Shown in pieces: positions 49,415-61,446 of a DNA stretch of 64,000 nucleotides; the first letter of the stretch is position 1; each line of letters starts with the position of its first letter. The notes beneath the pieces were generated by a model. That model saw nothing but the letters and a program-made list of their open reading frames with translations, was not told the DNA's origin and did not search any database. The stretch covers positions 81,674,227 through 81,738,226 of the forward strand of contig CM040430.1 of the NCBI GenBank assembly GCA_022702705.1, given 5' to 3'. This DNA is from Papilionanthe hookeriana x Papilionanthe teres (lineage: Eukaryota; Streptophyta; Magnoliopsida; Asparagales; Orchidaceae). A program made the position numbers and the translations under genes.

Positions 49415-51209
49415 TGACCCGACCGCAATTACGCAAGTAAAATAGCTTATAAAATTATGACCAAACTTGACCCCAAATCTGATTAAGCGGTTAATGCATG
49501 ATAATTAAAGATTAAAGTTTTTATAAATAAATATAAATTGTACAATAGGGGTACTACGCAAGTATACGTATCATTTCAAGTAATATAGAGCTTTCTTTTT
49601 AAAAACCCCAGATATTGATCCCACAGGGAAAACTAAGAAAAAATTAAGAAAGAAAGAATAAAATCTATTTAAAAGCTAATTAACTAAAAAGTAAAAATAT
49701 GCAAGTTACTTAAGTAGCAATTGTAAGTAAGAACGTAATTTAAATGCTTTAACACAATAAACAAATATTCTTTCCCCATACGAAATATTTCATGATTAGT
49801 AAACATCTAAATTAGCTTGAGAACTTTGAGAATGAGGTATTGTGACAAATAGGAGCATATATATTATTTACCCTCTGGTTAAATGCATAAAGAACATTAG
49901 CTGGTTTTTGAAGATTGGATCGGATGTATTGTTAGTAGTAAGGACGAACTCTAGGCTTTCACTTCTAGATTCCCACAAGGGTGCCTATGATCGGGCCTAC
50001 TAGTGACCCGTCACCTCTTCTTAAACCAAATTGATAGAATTTAGTCTGTTACTCTAAAAACATATTCAATTCTATGCCCTTCAAAGATTATCTCCCTATC
50101 TATTTACACCTCCCCCTTCAAGGATTTACCATCTACCTTTCCAAGAGAAATGTGATACATACATGTTAAGAACTCTTAGTCCACGGTCAGATCTTAAGAA
50201 TTTTCCATAGATTTTAACAATAAAAGAGGCCAATTTGTAGTATAAATGAAGATCAGGTAAAATATCATCATAAATTATTGAGGAAGAAAAGCAAAGTTCT
50301 CAAAACTAAATTAAATCCATAACTAAATCATTTCATATTCATAGGGAGAAAGAGAAGAAGACTACTCATAAAGCATAGGATTCACACCATAAATCATATT
50401 TATAAAATTCAAATACAAAATACAAAACTTGAGAACCAAGTTATAAATACTTATTTGAAATGATATCCAAGCAATCCTTTGAAGTTTCTCTGACTCTGAC
50501 TGACTTTTACAAGACTCCAACTCCAGCAATCACACTAAAACACTCTAAGCTCTCACTAAAGTAAAGTAAATAACACTCTACACTTTTTAACTAAATGAGA
50601 ATACACACCTCTTTCACTCTTACAACACCTACACACTCCAAACAACCACACTTTTGCTGTAGAATCGTCCTCTATTTATAGAGCTTCAAAAATAACCAGG
50701 GGTTACTTCAGGCACCTCTTCAAAATTCATCCATATTCAATGAATATTCTAGAATTTAACTGTGGCGCCTAGGAGCCAGATCTGGCACCTAGGCACCAGT
50801 TTTCTGAGCCAATGGACACGTCCCTTCAGGTTTTGAGTCGCACCTCTTCGTTGAATAACTGATTCCATGTATCTATATTCATTGTATCTTGTTAATAGCA
50901 TATGGAAATTTGTCCAGAGACTTCTAGATTGCTTCTGAGGAATAAATAACCATCACAAAATCGTCCAAAAATTCTCTAAATTCCCCTACTGAGTATGGCA
51001 CCAGGCGCCAAAATCAGCCCTTTTTCTTCTTTTCTTTTTTTTTGACTCATTTTTGCTTCTTTTACTCCATTTTTAACTCTTTTTCTTCATAAACTCATTT
51101 TCTTATACCTGCAACCAAAAACATAAGAAATACCTTTCATTAAAACGTAATATCCTTAAAATATTAGTTAAAAATGATATAAAATTTTAGGTAATTTTAA
51201 GGTGGATCA
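49415..51209 (-). mobile_element. 3' LTR of - strand Athila-like element, about 1.8 kb
   Basis: Read on the - strand it starts TGATCCACCTTAAAA at 51209, right after a polypurine tract, and ends GCGGTCGGGTCA at 49415. It has a TATA box at 50680-50671, GGCGCC-type palindromes near 51010 and 50800-50760, and the usual LTR blocks in order. It is the most complete LTR of the - strand element that continues to 56384. Confidence 0.8.
50671..50680 (-). promoter_or_regulatory. TATA box of the LTR promoter
   Basis: TATAAATAGA on the - strand, about 530 bp into the LTR. The + strand LTR at 10863 has the same box at a matching position. Confidence 0.65.
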
Positions 51210-51226
51210 ATTCCCCCAAACTTAAA
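51210..51226 (-). other. Polypurine tract of the Athila-like element
   Basis: On the - strand AAGTTTGGGGGAAT immediately precedes the LTR start TGATCC. This is the plus-strand primer of reverse transcription, in the wording typical of plant Athila/Tat-type gypsy elements. Confidence 0.75.
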
Positions 51227-52468
51227 CGTTGCTTGTCCTCAAGTAACTCTTTACTACTAAAAATAATAATCTATGGAGAAAATTTTTCTTTAAGACTTCT
51301 ATAACTGTTTGTTTTATAAATAGAATAATGAAATTTAAAAAGCTTTTTAATAACTTAGGCTAAAACCAAAATATGTAAAATATTTAGTAATTAAGTGTTA
51401 AGAACTCTCTTCTTTTATCTATTTCAAAAAATAATTGCAATTTTTTATATTAAGAACATGTAAATAATTTACAAGAAAAAGATTTTCATGATAACTCTAC
51501 TAGTAAGGATGCTTATACATGAGATTTAAATAAAAAAACGTACTTAGGTCTTTTCCTATAAGATAATTCAAGTGAAGTCAATTTTTGATTAGACATCTCC
51601 ACAAGCTTCTCCTCACTTTTTTTTTCTTTTTCTTTTCATATTTGGAATGCTTTTCAATCCTATATATTTTTTCTTTTCTTTTTAGGGATTGTTTTCAATT
51701 CTTTCTTTTTTTCTTTTTCAAGTGAGGATTGTTATATCTGGATACCCTATTAATGATTTTGAACTTCATTATCCTTAACTTATATTTAAAGACTTAACAC
51801 ATTTTTCACTTAATGAATATGTGTTTAGCAAAAATATTTTTCAAAGAGTTTCAATTCTACCTTCTCAAGTAAATATCTAGATTCCTTAATACTTTCAAAA
51901 ATACAATATTTTTTAATTTAGATATTTGAATCAAAATTCTTACCTTATTTTATTAAATAATTACAATTTTTAGAATTATCTCTTATTATATAAAAAAATA
52001 CTTAATATTTATGAAAACAACAGCATATCTATCTTAAATTAACTTTTCTTCCATAGGTTATGTTATTAATTTTGGAAATATTGCTTAGTAAGGACAAGTA
52101 AAGTTTAAATTTAAGTTCTTTTCCCTCTCCCAAACTTAGTCTTTTAATAAGGTTTAAACATTTTCCTATATGAAATTTTAAACTAAGTAGGAAGAAAAGG
52201 ATACAACATTCAAGGTATTTAAAACAGTAGAGTAATACAAGTATAAGCAGCAATATAAATAGTAGCAAAGTAAGTAACAAATGAAAACTAAACTCTTTTA
52301 CAATTTTAAACATTAAAAACAACAGGAGTATAAATAGGATTAAGTTCTAAGCATTCTGACAACAGAAATATAACTGAGTTACTACAAAGTACTCAAACAG
52401 TGTAATAATACTGAAAAGGTAAACACACACATAACAGGCACATAACTAAAGCAAAGCAGAAATAAAGT
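51227..52468. other. Non-coding 3' region between tail ORF and polypurine tract
   Basis: AT-rich and T-run-rich on the + strand, with no frame showing a motif. Long untranslated stretches in this position are usual in Athila-like elements. Confidence 0.5.
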
Positions 52469-53540
52469 CTAATCATCCTCAGTCTCCTCATGATCATCGA
52501 AGGAATCATCAGGAATAAGACTTCTAGGATTAATCCATGGGGTGAATTTATGACAAGTAGGAAACTCTATATTCTTATCACCCTTCAAAAATTTCACAAG
52601 AGCATCATTATATTTCCCATCATAGTCACTCTTCCTCTGTATATAATCAGACACATGATCGATCTTACTATCCATATCATCTACTCTGCATTGCATCAAG
52701 AATATATCACTTTGATGCTCCAAGTACCTTTGACAAACAGTATTCCACACATCTGGTGGAGGCTCAGAAGTAGAAGTAGAAGGTCTGGGTGCAGAAGTAG
52801 AAGGCATAGAAGAAGTAAATGCTCTAGAATCTTGACTTTTTTTTTCCATAAGTATCCACATGAGATTTTCCAATTGGCTTCAGTGGCTAAGTATCTCTTC
52901 AGAATGAGAGTAAGTAATATTGGCATTCTTACAAATTAAGAAAATGAAAGTTGGGAAGCCTGAACTAGAAATAACACTTCCTCTAGCTGAAGTGTTGATT
53001 ACATCATATATAATGGCTCCCACATCTATTCACTTCATTGCTTAAATGCAATAATTTAAAATAGCTCGTTCTTTCATCACTTCACTCAGGTGATTTGATG
53101 GAAGAATACAAGCAGAAATAAAGTAGTGTCAGACTTTAGAAGTGACATTAAGCATAGAAGATGAAAAATTGACCTGTTTATTATTTCAGATTTTACAAGA
53201 TCCTCTTCATCAGTCAGGTAGGCTAAAATCTCATCAAGCTCTCCTTCAGATGGAGTAAAAACATCATAGAAGCAGTCTATAGCAGGAGGTAGGCAATAAA
53301 ACATGTTGATGACTTCAGGAGTGAACTCAACTCTTATCCCCCTAATATAAACTTCATTATCAATAGTTTCAGAAAATTTGCATAGATTTCCTGAACTACA
53401 GATATAACAGCCACAACTGAAAAATAACAAAACTGCTTCCACTGCCGAGCAACAATAATATTTTTGATCGAGCCGCCGAGATGATAAAAACTTCATTCCG
53501 CAATGAATTTGCGAGCCGATGCGAATTAGTTGTAGCGCAC
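52469..53540 (-). pseudogene. Athila-type ORF3 (putative plant transposon protein), broken
   Basis: Read on the - strand, about 53400-53180 contains VYIRGIRVEFTPEVINMFY and DEILAYLTD. About 53040-52880 contains VGAIIYDVI and GFPTFIFLICKNANI. The frame at 52873-52469 gives a serine/proline-rich segment and an acidic C-terminus (DDSFDDHEETEDD). This order matches the putative plant transposon protein family found downstream of integrase in Athila-like elements. The role is unknown; it has been called envelope-like, but no clear signal or transmembrane segment is visible here. Stops near 53160-53000 split it. Confidence 0.65.
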
Positions 53541-54370
53541 TTGAGCACTTGCGCTAGCAAACTTTGACTGATCAAATTTGCTCCGCTCCTTTCCTCACTT
53601 TGATTTTGGTGTCATTCTATAATTTTGAAAATAATTTCAAACAATTTACAAAATCCATAACATCGCACAAAATCTAAGCTTAAAACATTAAATTAAGCTT
53701 AGATCCATGGATTTTCCACTTAAAAATCAAAATTTTCTTCCAAATTTTCAGCACTATTCATATGTAGAGAAATCCATGGTGAAAACTCAAAATAACTATG
53801 CCAAAATGTAGATCTAACCTTGAGAAGTTGAAATCTGGTGTTTTTAAGCTACGAAACTTCACGAATCAAGCTCAAAATGGAACCATAGGACCGGTTTTTG
53901 CAAGTTTTGGGGAAGAAGATGAAGCTTAGGCATGTTAATGGTGATGGGCTTAGTTTTAAGGCTGAAAAATTGGTTCAGGTGAACCGGGGCCTAGGCGCCA
54001 GAATCACAAAAAATTCTGAAAAATTCCTAAATTTTTACAGTTTGTAATTTAGGTATTCTAATATCTGTAGACTTAAAATCACATCATAAACTTCATCGAA
54101 CATCTCCCAGAAAATATTTAAGTCCAAAATAGATTCCAAATTTAAGATACATTCCAAACACAGCTTGATACATTCCAAACTCAAATTTTACTTAATTCCA
54201 TTTCAGATCTTCAAGATAAGGTTCACAAAATAAAGAAAATACAAATAAACAACTTCTCACATCTCACAACAACATATAACAATCACACAAATTACTTATA
54301 CAAAACATCAAGAAAATCACTTAACACTTAACTATTACAATCAATTTCTCCACATAAATTTACATTAATT
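53541..54370. other. Spacer between the two tail-ORF pieces
   Basis: No continuous frame. It contains one 'gggcctaggcgccag' word near 53985, of the type seen in the LTRs. It may be untranslated sequence after the ORF at 54371-54893. Confidence 0.45.
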
Positions 54371-54837
54371 TCATGGATTCACATCAGAACCTTCATTAGG
54401 TCCACAAGGTAATTTACTACGAACAAAGGAATGGAAGAAAGGGACACGAGGAAATTCCAAGGCCGTCTTTTCATCAATCCAACTGTTCTTAGCATACATG
54501 GTTACCTGGTAGTCTTCAAAGGCTGCCAAATGATCAGATTGAACCTTCATTTGCCACTCCATATGCTCATATTGATGGTACATTTCATGCAGCATTTCTC
54601 TAATATGCAACAATTCTCCGTCAATCTTCTCAAGTTGAACAAATAGCTTCTCCAACGTCATGGCTAGGTAGCCATTAAAGTAAGTTTGTGAATCCTTGTG
54701 CACAAACTTTTCCTTCATTTTCTATATTTAGTCTCTCCATGGAAGCAATCAAATCTCTCTGCTCTCTCAAAAGTATAGTTTTAGGTTGAAAATCTGATGG
54801 CTTGATGTTTGGGGACGAAGAAGATGGCATAAACATC
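54371..54837 (-). pseudogene. Second tail-ORF C-terminal piece, fused after RNase H start
   Basis: The - strand frame 54893-54675 opens in RNase H (MCDASVYVIGAALGQIYDKMF) and at about 54837 switches to serine-rich, non-RNase H sequence. The overlapping frame 54718-54371 gives MTLEKLFVQLEKIDGE..., YEHMEW, DYQVTMY and WIDEKTALEFPRVPF. The latter matches the remnant at 5361-5120. The rest of RNase H, all of integrase and the N-terminal part of this ORF are therefore deleted at the switch point. Confidence 0.6.
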
Positions 54838-55900
54838 TTATCATATATTTGCCCTAAAGCTGCCCCTATAACGTATACACTCGCATCACACATTAACTCA
54901 AATGGTTTTTCCCAATTAAGTACAATAATGATTGGTGTTGTGATTAACTTTTCTTTTAATAAATTAAAGGCTTTTAGGAAATTTTCATCAAATTCAAATT
55001 TTATATATTTTTTCTAAAAGATGGCATAAAGGTTTAGTAAACTTGGAAAAATCTTTAATATATCTTCTATAAAATCTAGCATGTCCAAGAAAACTTCTTA
55101 TACCAGTTACATTACTTGGGGTTGTAATCCAGCAATAATTTGGATTTTTGCTTGATCAACTTCCATCCCATTTTTAGAAATTTTATGACCCAGTACAATT
55201 CCTTCCGTGACCATAAATTGACACTTCTCCCAATTTAGAACTAAATTTATTTCTTGACAGCGCTTTAACACTTTAGTCAAATTATGTAAATAAGAATCAA
55301 AAGAAGTTCCAAATACAGAGAAATCATCCATAAAAAGTTCAATCCCTTTTTCAATTAAGTCATAAAAAATAGTCATCATACACATTTGAAAAGTAGCAGG
55401 TGCATTACATAACCTAAAAGGCATTCTTCGAAAAGCAAATGTTCCGTAAGGACTTGTAAACATGGTCTTTTCTTGATCCTCAAGAGTTATAGGTATTTGA
55501 TGATAACCAGAATATCCATCCAAAGAGTAAAAATATAAATGTCCTGTTAATCTATCCAGCATTTGATCTAAGAATGGAAGAGAAAAATGATCTTTCCTGA
55601 GGGCGGCATTTAGTTTTTTGTAATTAATACAGATCCGCCAACCAGTCACTTATCTTATAGGAATTAATTCATTATTTTCATTTTCAATAATAGTCACTCA
55701 TCCTTTCTTTGGAACACAATATAGAGGACTAACCCAAGAACTATGAGATATTGGATAAATAATTCCAGCATCCAACCATTTTAATATTTTTTTCTTAATA
55801 ACGTCTTTCATAACTGGGTTTAATCTCCTTCGAGGTTCAATACTTACTGTCATCTTCTAATAATATTCAGTGCATACAAATTGATGGGCTAATTCTTTTT
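54838..55900 (-). pseudogene. Ty3/gypsy reverse transcriptase and RNase H start, broken
   Basis: The longest clean piece is 55649-55107 (180 codons): TGWRICINYKKLN, LDGYSGYHQIPI, FAFRRMPFRLCNAPATFQ and the active site LFMDDF at about 55340. The usual F-G-L-C-N reads F-R-L-C-N here. About 55100-54960 is the thumb, and about 54893-54840 the RNase H start with LMCDAS. A stop lies just before 55649, where the copy at 15563 reads through. It is the same lineage as the + strand RT at 15563-16140. Confidence 0.85.
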
Positions 55901-56384
55901 AATATCTGTTATTGTCCATCCAAAAGCTTTTTTATACAGTTTTAACACTTCAATCAATTTTATCTCTTGTTCTATAGTTAATTCAGAAGATATAATAACA
56001 GGTAAAGTCAATGAATTCCCTAAAAAGGCATACTTTAAATGTGAGGATAATTCCTTCAATTCCAATTTAGGAGCCTTTTCAATGGATGGTTTGAATTCAT
56101 TATTTTGAGTTGTATCTAATATTTCTTAATTTTCATTAATATAATCAATATCTTTTATATCTTCGTCAGAATCACTTTCATCACTTAAATCTTCAGGGTC
56201 TGAAAACTCTTCTTCTTTATAAATGTTCTGACATTTTTCTTGATAATGTTGTGCTATCATGTATTCAAAGATATATATTCTGTAACAATTTTCCTTGTTA
56301 GGATATCTCATTGATTTAAGAACATTAAATATTACTTCTTGATCATTAATTCTCACGGTTAACTCCCCTTTTTGTACATCTATT
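55901..56384 (-). pseudogene. Protease end and pre-RT linker, cut by insertion
   Basis: On the - strand it starts at the protease tail (IDVQKGELTVRINDQEV), continues through an acidic stretch at 56356-56126 and the pre-RT segment, and leads into the RT at 55900. The protease core and gag are absent: at 56385 the DNA switches to a TGTCGG-family element. Confidence 0.7.
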
Positions 56385-57723
56385 TGTCGGTCATTAAATT
56401 TAGGTGAGGTTGATATTTTTGAAAAAGGGTTTTAGAATATAGTTTTATAAAATAGAATTTTGATTTAATTTAACATATGTATATATATATATATATAGAT
56501 TTTTGAAAATAATATTTCAGTTTTAAAGAATATGAAATCAAACTGATCTCATATAAATGATAGTTTAAATAATCAAGCATTTCACCGCGAGACATGTATT
56601 TATCCCGTAGAATAAGTACGTGACTTGAGGTGAAGCTTGATCAAATAAACTAAAGGATTTATGACATCTGTTTGATCTGCGAACCATTTTTAACCGACAA
56701 TTTTCTCTACCTAATATGAAGGAATTAGATAGGGTTTATATTAATCTGGGGTCTTTAAGTTTCCTATAAGGGCAAACCCCTATAGTTAATTACATCTTAG
56801 ATAACTGAAGTCACCTAAGAAAACTCTTGATATAGATCAAGAAACATTTATATTCATGACTTCCAAAGGTAAGGTTTTTAAAGAAAATGTGATAGTTGGA
56901 AATTCAACATGTGAATGGCTTAAGTTTTGGAACATTTTTTTTATTTTTTTATCAGAATCTAAAGGAGAGAAGGCTAGGAGAAGAATATAGATTCAAGAAA
57001 AATCTTGATGTCTTCCCAAACTATCCTATGGTTTGGCTTTAAATCTTGGAAATGAAGTTATTTAAATTTCAATCCTATCAATTAATTATAGGGATTACAT
57101 AATATCCAATTATGTAAATAACCTGAAAGATGGGAGGATTTATGTCGTATCAGATGACAACCTCAGAATTCTAAAGAGAATTAGGGCTTATATTGCACAG
57201 CAGAGCTGTGCAAAGGCCTAAAGAAAAGGTGAGAATTTATGTTGTGCTAGGCAAGCTGCCTCGAAATCCTATGACTTGTTCTTTTAAACTAAGGAATAGG
57301 ATTTGCTGATGTAGACAACTTTTGTTGTTGAAGATGGTCGTGCTGCCCACTATGCATGCTCTAAGCTCCTTGTCGTAGTAGGTTTAGTTCAAAGAAGTGG
57401 CAATTTGAGAGATGAGAGAAGTGTCATGTTTTTGGAAATTTGGGGGATTTTAGGGCTTTGGGGGTATTTTGGGGCAAAGGGGTTAGAAATTTAGAATGTT
57501 TGGGAAATATGGTATTGGTTGAAGGTGAGTAGTATGGAATTATTTAGATTGAGCCATGGACTAAGGGTCACCCTCATTTGGTCCTCTATGTGTTGGTACT
57601 AGCCAAACCCTAGCCTGAGGCTAAAATCTTGGGAAAACTACTTACATGAGTTTCCAAAGAGTTAGGGAATCAAAAGGTGATGTGCTTTGTTTAGGGTTTT
57701 GAGTGTGTAGTGTGAGTGCGGTG
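56385..57723 (+). mobile_element. TGTCGG-family element fragment
   Basis: It starts TGTCGGTCATTAAATTTAGG inside the Athila-like protease. It shares with 16527-17600 the blocks 'atgaaatcaaactgatctcat', 'tatttatcccgtagaataag', 'cctataagggcaaacccctat', 'gtgctaggcaagctgcctcg' and 'gtgctgcccactatg', in the same order. The later part (57440-57720) is G/T-rich like 21736-23253. It is truncated at 57723 by the next LTR and has no inverted partner. Confidence 0.75.
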
Positions 57724-59669
57724 TGACACGCCTAAAATATATTTTTTTATATATCATTTTACTCATTTTTTTATGATATTACACTTTAAAGGAAGGTATT
57801 TTGTATGTTTTTTGGTTTTAGGTACAAGAAATGGTGATTGGAACAAAAAGAAGCAAAAATGGTGCAATTTGGAGCAAAAACGAGCAAGAAATGAAATTCT
57901 GCCCTGACACCTTTCGATAAGTCTTTTGATGCTTAATCGCTTTTACAATTCTTGCATATTTTTGAATGATATTACACTTTAAATAAATGTTGATTTATGA
58001 TTATTTTGTAGGGTTGTCTGTTACGAACGCAACACAACTGAAACAGGGCGAATCGGAGCTAAAACGGAGCCAAACGGAGCAAAACAGTGGAGCTGCGCAG
58101 AGTCTGCTCGCCGACGGCGGCCACGATCTTGTCGACGATGAGATTTTCCAGAAAACACCGAAAATTGCCCGAAAAGCTCGCCGACAGCTAGCTCGAACCC
58201 GCCGACGGTGTCCGGAAGGTTTTGGACCGACTTTTGGCAGTTTTTTTCCTAAATTCGACGTATTTGGATGCTTTTTCGAAGTGGTACTTGAGGGAACTCT
58301 TAGAAATTCATCCATACTCTTTAAAATGACGAATATAGGTTAAAAAAGGAAGAAAGTAGAGAAAAAAAGAGTAATGTTTAGGATTCTTAGATTAAGAGTA
58401 GAAATGTAGATTTCTACCCTTTTGGAGAGATTGGTGAGGAGAATTTGAGAGAATTTGTGAGGGATTGCACTAGCATTGCATGGATCGACGGGAGAGTTTG
58501 TGGGAGTGATCTTCATCTTTTTTTCAAGGGGAAAAAGCTAAGTATTGTTCTTCATTATCTTATAATTTTGTAAACAATTACCTAGTGGATTTGTTTTGGT
58601 TAAATGATGTTTCTGTTATATTTTCTTCATGCTTTGTGACGCATCTCTCTTACTCTTTCTTCTTCTAGTGACATGAGAAGATTATGCCATTATTTTCATT
58701 TTACTTTTATTTTGTAATGAGTAGAAATCATGTTTAGGATTTTGTGATGCATGATAGAAGTAAATTTAATTATAAATGTGATGGTTTTTACTTGCACTTC
58801 ATTTACATTGCAATAAGGGCTCATTGTAGTGTTAAAATTTATTGTAATTGCATCGACCTGAAAGGGCGGTGTAATTCTCAACAAAGTGAAACCACATTCA
58901 AATTCCATGGATGGTGAAGTTCATTGGGATTGAATGCAAATAAATAGGGAAATATAATTATCGGGCGTAGAATTGGAGATTTTAGAGTTGTGGGCTAAAA
59001 TCCTCAATTCGGTCTTATCGTTTAGGTGCTGAAGTGTAGATGTTAGCCCTCAGACGAGGGGAACATGAGAGCTCTGAAGTGAGAGCCGTTATCCTCCCAG
59101 CCTAGCCGCAGATTCAGTAACCAAGCATAGGATTAGTCAATGTTCTTTATGCCTGGACCAAAGGGTAAAGAATAGGATTGCTCCTATTTGGCACATACAA
59201 TACTTAATGCATCTCATTTTTGTACATCATCCATTTCATTACATAAGAATAGTAGTTTTTAATATCTCAAAATTCTCCAAACCAATTCCTCTTAAAAAGG
59301 GTTATCTTTAGAATTATTATTTGCATTTAGTTATAGTTACTATTACATTTAGCACTTGCATTTAGGAGTAGTTGCTAGATAAAACACAATTTTAATTGAT
59401 ATTCCAAACTAAGGACTATTAGTAGTAGACTAGAATTTGACTAAAGACCACTTACTTCACTTCTTCGTGGGATCGATACTGGGGTTTTTAAAGAAAACTC
59501 TATATTACTTGAAGTGATACGTATACTTGTGTAGTACCCCTAGTGTGTAAAATATTTTTTAATTTTTATATCATTTAAGATTTTGCACACTAGCCGCTAT
59601 TTATAAATTGGGTCAAGTTTTTGGCCATCTTTTGGAAGTTAATTTACTGTGTAATTGCGGGTCGGGTTA
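57724..59669 (+). mobile_element. 5' LTR of gag-protease Athila-like element, about 1.9 kb
   Basis: It starts TGACACGCCTAAAATA and ends GGGTCGGGTTA just before the primer site. It shares the block order of the other LTRs: 'gatattacactttaaaggaag' near 57776, 'agattttagagttg' near 58977, 'aaagggtaaagaatagga' near 59160, 'gtagtacccctagtgtgt' near 59533 and 'ttgcacactagccg' near 59585. A GC-richer insert lies at 58070-58230. Open frames inside it (57987-58343 and its antisense) are not shared with the other LTRs. Confidence 0.78.
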
Positions 59670-59675
59670 AGTTTT

Positions 59676-59693
59676 TGGCGCTGTTGCCGTGGA
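59676..59693 (+). other. Primer binding site, tRNA-Asp type
   Basis: TGGCGCTGTTGCCGTGGA, with two differences from the complement of the plant tRNA-Asp(GTC) 3' end. It lies 6 bp after the LTR, as in the copy at 12785. Confidence 0.75.
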
Positions 59694-59875
59694 AGCTTCG
59701 ATAAGAACTTTAGGAGAATTTTAGTTGAAGTAATTAGGCTTAGACTTGGAAAACTGTAGTGTCGTAAAAAATTATTTGTGTGAAAAATATGATGTTCGTG
59801 AAAATATTTTGTTGTGTTAAATATATTTCATTTATTATTTGTTTAATTGTTAATGTATTATTTGTTGTGTTATGT

Positions 59876-61225
59876 ATGCGAAACAAAGGATCTACAAGAC
59901 TTGTGCCTTATGATCTCGAGTTTGAAAAAAATAAAAAAATAAAAATACAGAAAGGACTCAAAAAACTAGAAATGGAAATGGACAACTTTCATGATAATAA
60001 CTTGGAAAATCATCATAAATCATTGAGAGATTACATAAATCCTACGACAGATAAAATTCACTTAAGTATACAAAATCCTATCGTAGAAGCTGACTCGTTT
60101 GAAATAAATCTTGAGACTATCCAACTGGTGCAGAACAATCAGTTTGGGGGAACTCCTTTGGAGGATCCCTATTTACACTCATCAAATTTTATAGAACTTT
60201 GTGCTACATTTCGTTATAATGGCATATCAGACGATGTTGTTAGGCTAAGGCTTTTTCCTTTCTCACTAAGGGATAAGGCTAAAATGTGGTTATATTCATT
60301 AGCACCTGGCTCTATTAAAAATTGGGAGGAGTTAAGTCAGAAATTCTTAGCTAAGTATTTTCCACCTTTAAGGACTACTAAACTTAGAAACGATATTATC
60401 TCATTTTGTCAGTATGAAGGTGAATCAATATACGAAGCTTGCGAAAGATTTAAGAAACTCCTAAGAAAGTGTCCACACCATGCTCTGCCCGATTGGTTAA
60501 TCATTCAAACTTTTTGTAATGGGTTAGTAGAATCCCTTATGTCTATAATTGATGCTGCCGCTGGTGGATCATTAATGTCAAAATTATTTGATGAAGCGTA
60601 TGCATTAATTGAAAAAATAGCTACAAATGAATTTCAATGGCCCTCTACAAGGGTAAATCATAAAAATGCAGTAAATGTTCATGATATGGATGTGATTGCA
60701 ATTCTTATATCTCAGGTTGCTGCAATATCAGGGAAGTTGGACCAATTTGGAATGAACCAATCTCAATTTACTTCTGTAAGTGAGGAAAGATCATTAGGGC
60801 ATATAATTGATTCTAACTTATCATATGAGACTTTAAATACCATAAACAACCCGTACTCTAACTTTTACACCCAGGTTGGGAGAACCATCCTAAATTTAAT
60901 TGGAATCCTACTACTGACGATGGAAACCAACAATGGGAAAATAATCATGCAAATCCTAATGGAAGTTGGAATAATTAGGGGAACATAAACTATAGACTTT
61001 CATATCCACCGGACTCTAATATTGATAAAAAATTTGAGGATAAGAAGATGTCTATGGAAGAAGTGGTATTGTAAATGGGAAACCAGTTGCAAAGTCAAAA
61101 TACTGCGATTAGAAACATATAGAATCAACTGGGACAAATTGCTAATTCACTTAGCAATAGACCCCAAGGAACACTTCCTAGAAACATTGAGATCAACCCT
61201 AAAAAGAACACTAATGAACAAATAG
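59876..61225 (+). pseudogene. Ty3/gypsy (Athila-like) gag, nearly intact capsid
   Basis: I choose the ATG at 59876 because MRNKGSTRLVP matches the start at 12912; the open frame extends 32 hydrophobic codons further up, probably by chance. Capsid landmarks are intact to about residue 320: NNQFGGTPLEDP, FIELCATFRYNG, RLRLFPFSLRDKAKMW, KFLAKYFPP, CPHHALPDWLIIQTFCNGL and AAAGGSL. No zinc knuckle is seen. Near 60866 a frameshift leaves the family frame, which then holds stops near 60977, 61072 and 61129. The gag C-terminus (GNQLQSQN, QLRSGREIED near 61240) continues in the other frame. Confidence 0.85.
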
Positions 61226-61446
61226 AAGCTGTCCAATTAAGAAGTGGAAGAGAGATAGAGGATGTGGTTAGAAAAGAGAAAGATGTTGTGAGAGAAACAA
61301 AGGAAACTAAAAGACCTGAAGAACATGTTTCTAAGGATCTGGAAAAATTAATATCTCCAACTAAAATCAGTTTGGAAAAACCACCACCTCCATTTCCTCA
61401 AAGACTTAGAAGCATGAGTTGGATAAAAAATTTTCAAAGTTCATGA
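61226..61446 (+). pseudogene. Gag C-terminal linker
   Basis: It encodes AVQLRSGREIEDVV followed by lysine/glutamate-rich sequence and KPPPPFPQRL, the usual linker between capsid and protease in this lineage. It overlaps the next frame by 28 bases in a different phase, which suggests a small indel at about 61415. Confidence 0.7.

Noticed and set aside
57987..58343. 118-codon + frame and 104-codon antisense frame in the right LTR
   Set aside because: Both lie in the non-coding LTR, are not shared with the other LTR copies, and show no domain.
59780..59875. Hydrophobic 32-residue N-terminal extension of gag as a signal peptide
   Set aside because: The matching copy at 12912 starts at the MR..G methionine, and a capsid protein is not expected to have a signal peptide. 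The extension is probably a chance upstream opening.
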